A DNA stretch of 64,000 nt from Arenicola marina (lineage: Eukaryota > Annelida > Polychaeta > Arenicolidae), in contig OZ025252.1 in assembly GCA_964019135.1 (NCBI GenBank), positions 7,270,823 through 7,334,822 of the forward strand. Reading direction: 5' to 3'. Of this stretch, positions 1 through 12,000 are shown one piece after another. Position numbers and translations under genes: made by a program. The notes beneath the pieces are model-generated. The model was not told the origin of the DNA and searched no databases. It saw only the letters and a program-made list of their open reading frames with translations. The stretch's first letter is position 1. Every line of letters starts with the position of its first letter.

Positions 1-18
1 GTACATAGAAATACAAAC

Positions 19-79
19 CATTAGTTTCTTTTGGTCTCCCTGGAACAGTTGACTTTCGTCGAAGTGATTTGGGAAAGTT
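19..79 (-). CDS. ERO1: ERO1 exon: [17 protein letters not shown]
   Basis: The acceptor TTTACAG at 80 opens [20 protein letters not shown], matching the family FPxHFDE..F.GD segment. The 3' border is taken at GTTTGT (18-13), a weak donor, so the end is uncertain. The remaining exons, including the inner CxxC, would lie left of the window. Confidence 0.8.
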
Positions 80-3000
80 CTGTAAAGAAAAAAAGTGAAA
101 AGGTGAAACGTCGAAATACAACTATTCAGCATCATCTTCCACAATGAAGGATATTAATTCACTTTGCCATTATCTCAATTAGACCTATATATTCTATATA
201 CGTAATATCTGTGGTCACTTTACAAGTGTAGAGCTCAGAGGGTATGTTGGAGGGGAGGGGAGGAGGGGGGGGGAGAATAATTATTATCGAGTACAGTTAA
301 TGATTCAACCAATTAATCGGGTTGACAAAGAAAAACTTACTTTGCTATTTCCAAAATATCATTTAATGTTTCTTTGACCTCAGTATCTTCCTTGTCACTG
401 CCAGTATAGTAGACTTCCTGAAAAAGAGACGCCATTTTGAATTGACATGTTGGTGTTTTGGGCCACTTCTGTGCCCACGAAAGCTAACACGAAATCGGGC
501 CATGAAACTTCTCGGAAATAATGTTGGATGAAACACTCCCCAGATGCAGGCACCAGGGATCGAACCCAACACCAGGGACGCAAGGACAGCACCGGGAAAT
601 TCCAGTCGAAACCGGCTAAAAATCTCCGGAAGGGGGCGCTGACTGACCTGCTGCAGGTAGGGAGCCACCTTGACAAGAGCCCGGAGCTCCACGAGGTAGG
701 TGAAGTAGAGGTTCTTCAGGCGGTTGGGACCCTCCCCGTACGTCTTGTCGGGATCAAACCGCTTCCGGAACTCCTCCACGTTAGGACCCCACACCGGCTC
801 GTCCCACAGCGTCTTGCCTGGAAGCAAGATGGCGTCGGTCAGTCACGTGACGTTTCCCGGTCACAGCGAGATATTTGTGTGAATATAGCTACGAGATCTG
901 GAGTCAGACTGGTGGGTTTTGATCAGTGTTCTCACGAAAGGGACATGGTGTTGTCATGGTCATGGTTACGGGCATGGTAAGTGTTGCCAAGGTGGAAAAA
1001 GGGCCACGGTCAGTTGTCATAGTTACGGTCATATTGATATAATGTAACAACACCCAAATATGTACATAATTCATATACAATAAATGAATTCAAAAATATT
1101 ATTGTTCACACAAATTTAGGTATATTTAACTTTTCATTTTAAGCGGCGTATGACCTAAAGAGACTTATACCATAACTATCAGTTGACGAATTCACAAGGT
1201 GCAGCCAGTAATAAATCATCGTGACGGTCCTAAAATATGTACCCTGCCGTTACCCGAACAGTTCGCCGCTTTACAGTTCGAAAGTACGTTGCTTTGGCGT
1301 TTGGGAGTGACGTTGAACAAATGCTGGTTTTACATTATTATTATATACCGTTCAAGATACACCAGCCGACAACTATCGTCACAAATAACTACTGCGTGTT
1401 TCGGCTGGGTTTTGTTTTTTGTTATTTCCGCACGGAAGAACATCATCCAACCGGGACTATGACCGCTTTCCCGCTACGTACATTGCAGCGAAACTCATTA
1501 CATTCGCCGGTGGCATTTATATCAGCTGTTTTCCTGAATTTATATAAGCCTTCATGTCATTCTTAACATGTTATCCTTTGAAAGTCAACATATTTATCTA
1601 CACAGATTGGGCTTTGTTTTTTAGAAAACCCCCTGTTAACCTATGATAAGATTTGAATGCAGCTATGAATCCGTACTCGCCCATTGCGTGCTCTGTACGT
1701 ATACGACTATGCAGCGTAGAAGTGTTATACATAACTTTCACATGCAGTGAAGACCTATCGACTGTGCAGCAGACTAATACCTTAATATTACATGTAAATA
1801 TCCCAAAAAAATCGCATAGTGCTTGGGTGAGAGGAATTTTCATGGTGAGAGTGAACGAGGTATCGAGTAGGTTGTACATATACCCAGTCCGTGTCACAGA
1901 GGGTGCGTGGTGTCACAGAGGGTGCGTGGTGTCACAGAGAAAGTACCGGCTCCAGAAAGTGTATGGACAAGAGATAAAAAGCTTGGATTCTCGTCTGTGA
2001 CTTCAATGCTACTTATAGTCTAAAAGGCATTCGCCATCACATCGTTACACAATTTTTACAGGCGGTGTTTTAAGATAGCTAGCTAGGTCAGTGCGATCAT
2101 AAAGATGTGAAGATAGCAGGATAAATAAAATATTTTAATAAACTAACAGACCTCGTAATGTAAGATAACACTCTTTGAGCCGCCACGGTTGCATGCAGAG
2201 TATTACCCATAGCCACTCTCCAGCCGCTCTGCCTGGCTATACCTGACAACCCTGTCCCTGTGAGCCTAGCCACCATCGGCTCAGTACCTTGGCGCCTAGC
2301 CACCTCCAGGCTAGGCCACCATAGGCCTAGCCACCTCCAGGCTAGGCCACAATAGGCCTAGCCACCTCCAGGCTAGGCCACCATAGGCCTAGCCACCTTC
2401 GGGCTAGGCCACCATAGGCCTAGCCACCTCCAGGCTAGGCCACAATAGGCCTAGCCACCTCCAGGCTAGGCCACCATAGGCCTAGCCACCTCCAGGCTAG
2501 GCCACCATAGCCTAGCCACCTCCAGGCTAGGCCACCATATGCCTAGCCACCTCCAGGCTAGGCCACCATAGCCTAGCCACCTCCAGGCTAGGCCACCATA
2601 GCCTAGCCACCTACAGGCTAGGCCACCATAGGCCTAGCCACCTACAGCTTACCTGCGAACTGATATATGGCAGAGAGGTGGATACTGACGCTCGATTGCA
2701 TGCCGGATATCAGACGATAAAACGTTCTTTGTTCCAAACACAGACCTACAAGGAGGACGAAGAAGGAGACGTGTGATTGGTTGAGGGCGACACAGAGGGG
2801 CGTGGCTTGCGCCGAGGCTCCGCCCACCTTACCTTTGATCAGCCAATTGGCCGTCACGTCAACGTTGATGCTCGTGTGAAAACCGGAAATCATACGATAG
2901 AAGACGCGTTTCTCGAGGCAGAGGTCTGGGTGGAAAGAATAAATGGCATTATGAGTATTCTGGGGCGGAATTGGTGGACCGCAGGCATCATGGAAGGGAT

Positions 3001-6000
3001 TGTTTTCTTCAAACGTCAAACTTGTGGGGGAGAGAGATACAGCAGCTAAAAGGAAATCAAAATTATTTTGTTAGTTAGACAGAACAATTGATATGCGTCG
3101 TTTCAGTGCGATGTTGCGCTTAGTAAATATTACCTTTTGGTTAGCAGTTAGTAACTACGTGTTAATCCTCTAATAAACTTCAATATGGGTACAAAATCCG
3201 AGTAAGTCAAAGAAACAAACTTAAAATGCTGCATTACATTGGAAAGTGTTATGTTCGTCGATCGCACCACTTCACAATGGAACATGAACAAGCTCGCATT
3301 ACCTCCGTCTCTCCAAGGTTAATTAGCGAGGATTATCTACCATTACTATCGGCTCCAGACGGATTATCGGCTTCATATCGTCACACAACAAATACGATTA
3401 TGATTCAGAATTGTAGACAAACAGACAGACAAGGCTTATAACGGCACATGCGGACAAACGTAAGTAACATACGGGGACAGATCAGATATAACAGACATGC
3501 AACCACTACCAGTAATAGGACTTCGGGGTCGCCATATATAAGACAATCATAATCTTTTTTCTCCTTAATGATGGCACACAATAATTAACACAAATTGAAT
3601 ACAGATAATTAAGGCTGACGTAACCATCTTTGTTTCGTCGTTCTTCCATGTTAGGGCGAATTATTGTTTCCACATAGCTCATGTATTACTTTACTACAAT
3701 AAATTGGGCTCTAACATGGAAGATGGAACTACGTATCAGTAACATATAGCAAGGCTGATTTGTTTGTGCCATACCAATTGTCTCGGCATAAAGCCTAAAG
3801 ACATTGGCCAGAATTTCACTGGTGCACGTGCGACAAACAAATACGACCTCTACTGCTTGCTTCCATATAAAATACTGAAAAAATGTAGGCCAAATCTAAA
3901 CCAAGCTAAGAAAATCACGCGTTTTATGGCAGAAGCAGAAATAGTGTGAACGCTAGAATACCAGTAAAATCGACTTGCATTGAGTCTAATGTGTAAGAGG
4001 TGAATACGTCAATGTGTTAATATGTCAGTCGATACGGAGATCTGAGCTTGAAACTGGTGTATATTTTATGTAAAGTAACATCGCACAATGGTACATGAGT
4101 TGAGAGGCTGTCGCAATACAGGTGTTCATGGTAAAGCATCACATTGTGATGCACTAAGCAGGAGGCAAGACGAAGTTTCAGCGGTGTAACGTAGAGGCAT
4201 ACAGCATAGTACAGAACACCAGGGGGGTGGGGGGCATGTAAACAGGTAAAGGGACGATCGTTGAACGTCCACCAGGTTATTAGTATTAATCTATTGCTTA
4301 CTCTTAGAGGACTGTTTTGCAGAAAAGTAATCAAGACAAATAAATGTATTAAAAGGTAGAAGGTAATTACGGATGCATTCGGCAGTCGAAGTAGTTACGA
4401 AAGCACACGGGAACGAAGGCAGTTACGGACACATACGGTAACGGAAATGGCGATAGTGTGTCTGGTGATGGTGTCTGGTGCTGTTGGTTTAGTTTCTGGG
4501 TGACTTTATGATGAAAGATTTTGGCGGAACTGCGGATTTATCAGTTCAATACTTACACGATAATCTTTTACACACTGAGGAATCTACAGGTACGAGGGGC
4601 TTGAGTTTAGAGACTTTTCAATATTCTTTATTTTATAAGACATTCGTAAGTCTTAGTTCCACATCTGTTCTTCAGCCCTGTAAGCTGTCCTCCTCTCGCA
4701 TGCCATTAGGACGGACAGTCTTAGAAAACGTAGGCATTTTGTTAAAATTTATATAAAATACCAACCGCCAAATACCGGTAGGTAATCTTGAAAACAAGAC
4801 AAAAGTTTTACACAACAAATGTGTTCTATAGTTTACCTCTTAGCGCCATGACCCAAAAGGTAAGAGACAGACAGGTAGGACCAGAAGAAGACCATAACCA
4901 AATGGCAAAACGAATCACCGCTGGGAAAACCCTTAACAAGTCACAACAGAGATTAAGTGTTAACAAGACGGACAGAAGACGTAAATAATATCAGTTACTA
5001 AAATTAGTTACCTTTGAGAACAGAGCCTGTTAAGAGAAAAAAAAGTAACAAAACTCTCCAGTTAATATTTAAATTGACACCATATCCCACCAAACTGCCA
5101 CCAAGTTAAACTAAGATGCCATGGTTATTCAAGATTATTCCGAACGTGAGACATTTACACCAGGACATAATAACTTCAATTGTAGAGTTAAACAAATAGC
5201 AAAAATGGCAAGATCTTTTTAAAAGTTTCTACGCACAATCACCATAATCACAAAACAGCTGCAAGAACCAAAACTTTATACAAGAAAAAAAGGCGTTAAC
5301 TTTTAGAGTGCAGGCCGCCATTAGCCAGCCATCAGCTCATGAGTACCAAGTGCAGAGAAGGGAATTAGAACACACGCACTGAGATCACACGCACTGAGAC
5401 TTCTCAGATGATAACTACTAAAACGGACACAAAAACACGAAGTGCATCACAAGAAACGGGTTAGTATAGAAAGGAAATGTTACCACAGTATAATGGTTAA
5501 AAACGCAGCAACTCTAGAAAACAGTTATTATCGGATTGAAGCGATCTGTATCCGAGGAGCGACAGGACAGTCGTTTAGTATCTGTACGATTCAAACAGCT
5601 ACACAACTAGATTGTTTTCCGCTAACGAAGTGTGTCTGCACAAATAAGTGAAAAGATTTGTGTTTTTTCACAACAGTTTAGGTTAAGTTCTTCAAGATTA
5701 AAACTGTTACCTTTACATCCCTCAGTCTCGATACCTAATCGAATATACAGAGAGCTGTGAATTAGAACGATCAAGGTAAGATGACATTTCATTTTTCAGA
5801 CAAGGAGCACGAGAATATTTCACTCAGCGTCACATCAAGAAGTTGTACACATTCGTCCTACAGCACGACACAGAGCTAAACTCACGTGACACGACAGAGC
5901 TAAACCCACGTGACACGACAGATCTAAACCCACGTGACACGACAGAGCTAAACCCACGTGACACGACAGAGCCGAACCCAAGTGCCAGGGGAGAGGACAC

Positions 6001-9000
6001 GTCGACAAGAGACACAGACTAGGCCGCTACCTGAACCGGTGTCTACTGGACTCTGGGGGGAGCACTTCCTAGACGAGTCCACTGCCCCAACGCTCCTCCT
6101 GGCAGTAACACCTGATCGCAGAGTTTGTATTTTCCCGGTCACCAGGGGGCCACGAGCCTCGAGATTTGAGTTCGTTAGCCCAAACACCTGACTGACGCTA
6201 ACTGGGCATTTGTCGCCCAAATGCCTTTCTGGCTTTATGGCTCCTACATGCCGTCTGCTGCCGGGGTTATAGGTCAAGGTCGCCTGAGTGCACAGGTTGA
6301 CAGCGGGATGGGGTACGTGGGTGGTGGGTAGTGGGTGAATACGGTTGACAAAACTGAAGGACGCTAAAGGTGAAAATGATAATAAGGAAGCAAGAGGGTT
6401 AAAAACGAAACGGTGGTAACTCCGAAAGAGAGCTATTAAAAAAAATACGCATGATTATATAACCAAACAAATTGTAGATATCTTAATGAGAAATAAGCAA
6501 TTGTGAATGTGATTTAACCCTAAGGGTTCAGATTCCAAGGACAAAAGGCAGCATGCTGGATACGGAAGCGGACTCCTGTTTCAATCACTACGGTATCCAT
6601 AGTTGTGGTGTTACAAGCAGCTTGTTTCAATGTCAACAAATTAAGTAATGTAAGTCTGTAAGAAATTTTTTTTGCCGTGCAATGGATAGGCGTCAGCGAA
6701 GACGCCATTAACGAAATCTCTTTTGGATTAAGTTCCAAATCATAAAACATTGAGATTCATAGAAAGTGAAATATTAGTCATATATGCATGCCCGAGTGCA
6801 CAACCTATGAAGCGCGCAAACTGCTTTCATGATCAATACCACATTTCTTTGTCATCAATTCAATTTGTCTGATTAACTGTAAGCCCCCAGATCAGTACCA
6901 TAACACAAATGGATATTGGTCAAGGCTAGAAACGAAATTTTGATTGAAAAACTCTGGACAAGTGAACGTAAACAGCGCCGCCATGCGTGGGATTGATCTG
7001 CAGGTCAAGGTCACAGGGCCCTTCGTTCCGTTAACAAACCAATAGCACGTGGTCTATATCATGTTATGCAAGAAACAAATAGGATGCCATTACCGACAGA
7101 GGTATGATATAAAAGCCTTACCTTGTGTCGGCGAGAGGAAGCTTGTGTAATCCACTTTCTCATCGGGCCTGTCAAAAATACAAACAAAGTGTTAACAAAA
7201 TGAGAAGTAAGTTAAATGTCATTACATATTAGGCACACTACCTTGATGTCAACGTACGGGATGATTATTCCAAGCCACATGATACAATTTCATTCATAAT
7301 GACACTAACTTGTAGGGTGTATAGCGCGGCAATGGATGAGTTTGATAGGATGGGGAGAGGGTGGGTCTCAGCGTCCCAGAGCTTCTTAACATTATGGGAC
7401 ATCCGAAAAATAATGGGGCATTAATTTAAATGAAAGATTGCATAGTCCGCTCACTATCTATTTCCAATGCGTCAGCATGTCCCTTCACAGCTCAATGAAA
7501 TGCGTGATTGGAAATTTTTGAGCAAAATGACGTATGACGCGTAAAATGTTCAAACTAAGGGTCAATTCTGACGGGAGGCAGGTCTTTGCGAAAAAGGACA
7601 AGGATCTTCATCTTGCATTAGCATAGACATTTGTACATGCGGGTCTCAAACCGGGCACCGGCCGCTTGGTGTGGCCCAGCACACTCGACCATAGCCGACC
7701 GCGCTCCCACTTTGTTAACCCCTAAAACATATTGGTGAGACCATTTCCAACAAATGTTACGAATGTAATTGCCCCTTCATTGCGAAGAAAGACATGGGAG
7801 CTGTAACCTCCACAAACACAGGCTCCTCACTTTTTTTTGAAGAGAGACCTGATTGTATGATAATATGGTAAATAACATGTCAGGAGAGCGGTCATTGTGA
7901 CCAGGGTGTTAGCTGTCATGTCAGTTGGTTGTCTATTCAGGACGCTTTACCCACTTTTGGTCATATCGCGTCAATGGGAGAAGGAAGGGAGAGTGGAGCC
8001 ATGTCCCCGGGGGTAACCCCCTAGTCTTTGCGAACAAGGAGAAAACATCCCTCGGGGCTCGAACCATCGATCCACGTGCCGTTAGGCTCTCAGGCGGCCA
8101 GAGCGCTGTATGCCAGCGCTCTAACCCACTAAGCTACCGGGCCGGCGAAGAGAGGCATTGGGTCTCCTGTACAAACATTGACTCCTTACTTGAAGCAGTT
8201 CTGGTCGTAGATGAGCTTCCAGACGTTGACGGCAGAGGCCCCAGTGTAGCCGGTGAACCTCTCTGGGTTCCGGACAAGGTCGTAGTAGGCAGCTTCCGGA
8301 GAGTCCTCGTCTGAGGGCGACAACAGTTATACTGACCGAGATGATCGAAATATTACAAATATTTAAATATAATATTAAATATCCAAAAATTATAAATAAA
8401 GATATTAAATATCCAAAAATTATAAATAAAGATATCAAATATAAAACACTTAAAGAGCCATATTAAATATAAAATATATGAAACAAAGAAAATCTTTCCA
8501 GAATTAAGTTATGAATATATCAAAGTATTAATCTTCGTCGTTAAGTGAAATCAAACTGTCAGCATAAATATTGATATAGCGGTCTTTCTCTGGGGTAAAT
8601 CTGTAGTCCTCGCAAAAACGACAAGGGATTATCATTCTGCATATAGACATCCAGTACGCAAGGTAGCGTGTGTATTACTGTGTACAACAGCGACCTGACC
8701 GAATCAAGGCGATTTAATTTGTACTCTAAATTGCTTTTATTTGCTATGGCGACATTAGGTGTTAGCAAAAGGAGAGCGATAATAGGGAGTCACGTGACCG
8801 GCCAGCGGTGGTCAGCTGACCTTCAAGCTCGCAGAAGTTGTCCTGCGCGTCGTCGTGTTTTCGCCAGTCCTCAAACGCTTCCTTGTTCTGGTCACTGTTC
8901 AAAGGAAAATATCGACAGGAATCAGGACAATGTTTGAAAATGGCACTCATACACTGAAACAGCAAGGGTCGAACTCATAGAAGCGCGAACGGTCTTGTTC

Positions 9001-12000
9001 CCGGAAGCGATGCACATGCTTCGTACAACCGGTGATCCGTGCATAGAACTGATCCTACACAGTAGAGTAGTACGTGGGCAAAGGATACCCACGGTTCTTA
9101 TCTATCGCCTCTTGGAAAATGTCAAAAAAACGAAGCCAAAAACGTCAAAACATTCGGATGCTCAAACATATTTGGTGCGCTGAGCTGCAAAATTACTACA
9201 AAAGCTTAGAAAAATGGTACGAGCTGGCTAACAAAAGGGTGGAAATCTACGAGCATCTGCTGATTTTACCATATCATAAACATAAACCGACGACTGCTTC
9301 TAAAAGCAGCTATTGGCGCGCATTGCATGATAAATGTTCCTGGCATTTTTAAGTTATACCTTGAAACCTAAATGTTCCAGGGTGTGTAGGCTTTAATTGT
9401 ACAAAAACGCGAAAAAAATGCATGCATCCGTCATACAAACATCGCACCCAGTGATCTGTCAAGGGTCCCCATTGATAAAGTATGTCATTAATGCGGAGCA
9501 CGTGCGGTCTCTTAAGCCGATATTGCCATGCAAAAAATACGAATCAAAGAAGATAAAACGAGAAAAAGACACTCATTCAAAATTGAATTGCATTAACAAA
9601 AGAAATTCGTGCAGATGTTAAAACTTAACAGATATACATCTAGTATGGAAAGCCACGTGCAGAAAAACATACGACGGGTGGTCATGCAACCTGTACGCCA
9701 TGTCTCTGCCGAACCATCAGAACTCATTTACCAGGGCAATACCGATCAGGATTACCACGACCGTCAGACCCTAAATGTGTCCCATAAAGCCCCATCCTTT
9801 CAACTTATTATGGCTCAGATTTCTGCATGAATTATACAGTTGACAAACAAAAGGTAGCCATCATTGTGTTGACAAATAAGGGTTGTCATCTTTGTGTTTA
9901 CAAACAAGGATTGTCACCAGGCTGATGACAAACAAGGATTGTCATAATTGCGTTGACAAATAAAGGGTGGTCCCCATCGAGTTGACAAAGATTTGTCTCC
10001 ATTTTGTTGACCACAATGCTGCCCCACAAACGCCTATAATAGTATCTTTGGTTGCCATTTATAGTTACCATGTGAAGTCATTCAACGGGATGAAAGAAAA
10101 TATATACAATAGTGCAAAATAGCCTAAGGACCTTCCCTTTAGATTTTACTTACCGAAAATGTGGTGAACTTATGGTCAAAGAAATACAACATGAGGAGCG
10201 TGATATGTGTGCAAGAGACCTAGAGAGACAATTCATAGTGTGGTACACCGTCAATGACGTGGGACCCGCTGGGTTCAAGGTAACCCGTGGTGTATATTAT
10301 GACAAGTTGACTAAAGACACTAAAAAACGCAGTCATTTCTTTGAGAGAGGATGATCCTTTGTGTACTTCTTAAGTTTAGACAACGAATGGTGCTTGAACG
10401 TAGTGAAACAGACATCGATATTAGGGCCACAGCACATAACAAAATATTTTGAGCCAAAAGCAAATAGCTATCGCAGAATGTTTAGGGACATAACATGCCT
10501 TTATAATATCATTAGGACTTAGTAGCTGGTAAATTAGGACACGTAGCTGAGTCAAGTAACGCATTCGTAACTACGACTATGTAACTAGGACCTCTAGATT
10601 GTAACTAGGGTTCCTACACCATGTAACTATTGTCTCTATACCATGCAAACTGGGGCCACTAGGCAATGTAACTAGGGCCCCTAGACTAGGTAACTAGGGT
10701 CTCCAAACTATGTAACTAGGGCCTCTAGACTATGTAACTGGGACCTCTAGACTGTAACTAGGGCCTCTAGACTGTATCTTGACCCTCTTGACTGTAACTG
10801 AACCCTCTAGACTATGTAACTAGGGCTTCTAGACTGTAACTAGGGCCTCTGTACTATGTAACTAGGGCCTCCATACTATGTAACTAGGGACCCTAGACTA
10901 CGTAACTAGAGCTACGTAACTAGTGCCGTTCCACTACGTCGCTAGGGTATCCAGACTATGTACCTAGGGCCTCTAAACTACGTAACTAAGGTTTCTAGAC
11001 TACGTAACTAAGATTTCTAGACTACGTAACTAGGGCTTCTAGACTGTAACTAGGGCCTCTGTACTATGTAACTAGGGCCTCCATACTATGTAACTAGGGA
11101 CCCTAGACTACGTAACTAGAGCTACGTAACTAGTGCCGTTCCACTACGTCGCTAGGGTATCCAGACTATGTACCTAGGGCCTCTAAACTACGTAACTAAG
11201 GTTTCTAGACTACGTAACTAAGATTTCTAGACTACGTAACTAAGGTCTCTAGACTACGTAACCAGGGTCTCTAAAGTATTGTCGTAAATGGTAGGCGTGT
11301 GTGCGCTCTAGGATTGACGTAATGTCTCATCTGTCGTAATAATCTGATTTTGATGCCTAGAGCAAAATGAACAGTTTCGTACCAGCATATTGCTTCCCAT
11401 GTGCTCACGCCATATTTATTACCTCATATTGCTTCCTTACTACTCCCTTCCACGCTAAATCGCTTTAAGTGCCCTAATTATTGTATGACAAGCTGAGCGT
11501 GGAATGAAAAATAAGACAAAGGGCTTGCAAAGTGGACTATTTGTCATGAACCATGGGCTGCTGGGAGCGGTATGATAATATTTGTGTCTTCCATCGATGC
11601 CTATTACACTATAACTTCCCACTATTAACTATCCAGAAATTAATTTTCCAAAAAAGTTACGTCACTTGACCTACTCAATTCATGTAAACTGCGATTTTGT
11701 TTTGTATGCATTACGACAGATCTGGCATTACGTCAAACCTGGAACGCACAGGCGTGAGTCACACGTGAGCTACGCTGAAACAATGGTTCGCCCTGACAGA
11801 GAAGAACGACCAACTAGGGTCCTCAAGGCGGTGTGAGATGCAGACTTTAGTCTTACCTGATGTGGGTGTCGAGATCTCCAAGTTCATTGTGTTCTTCCGA
11901 CTTGCAGTTGGTTCCCTGTGCCTCCTTTGTGTACTGCAACAAGGAAACCAGCCAAATATGACCCACGAGCGCAAATAACAATCAGGATAACGCTAGTGGG

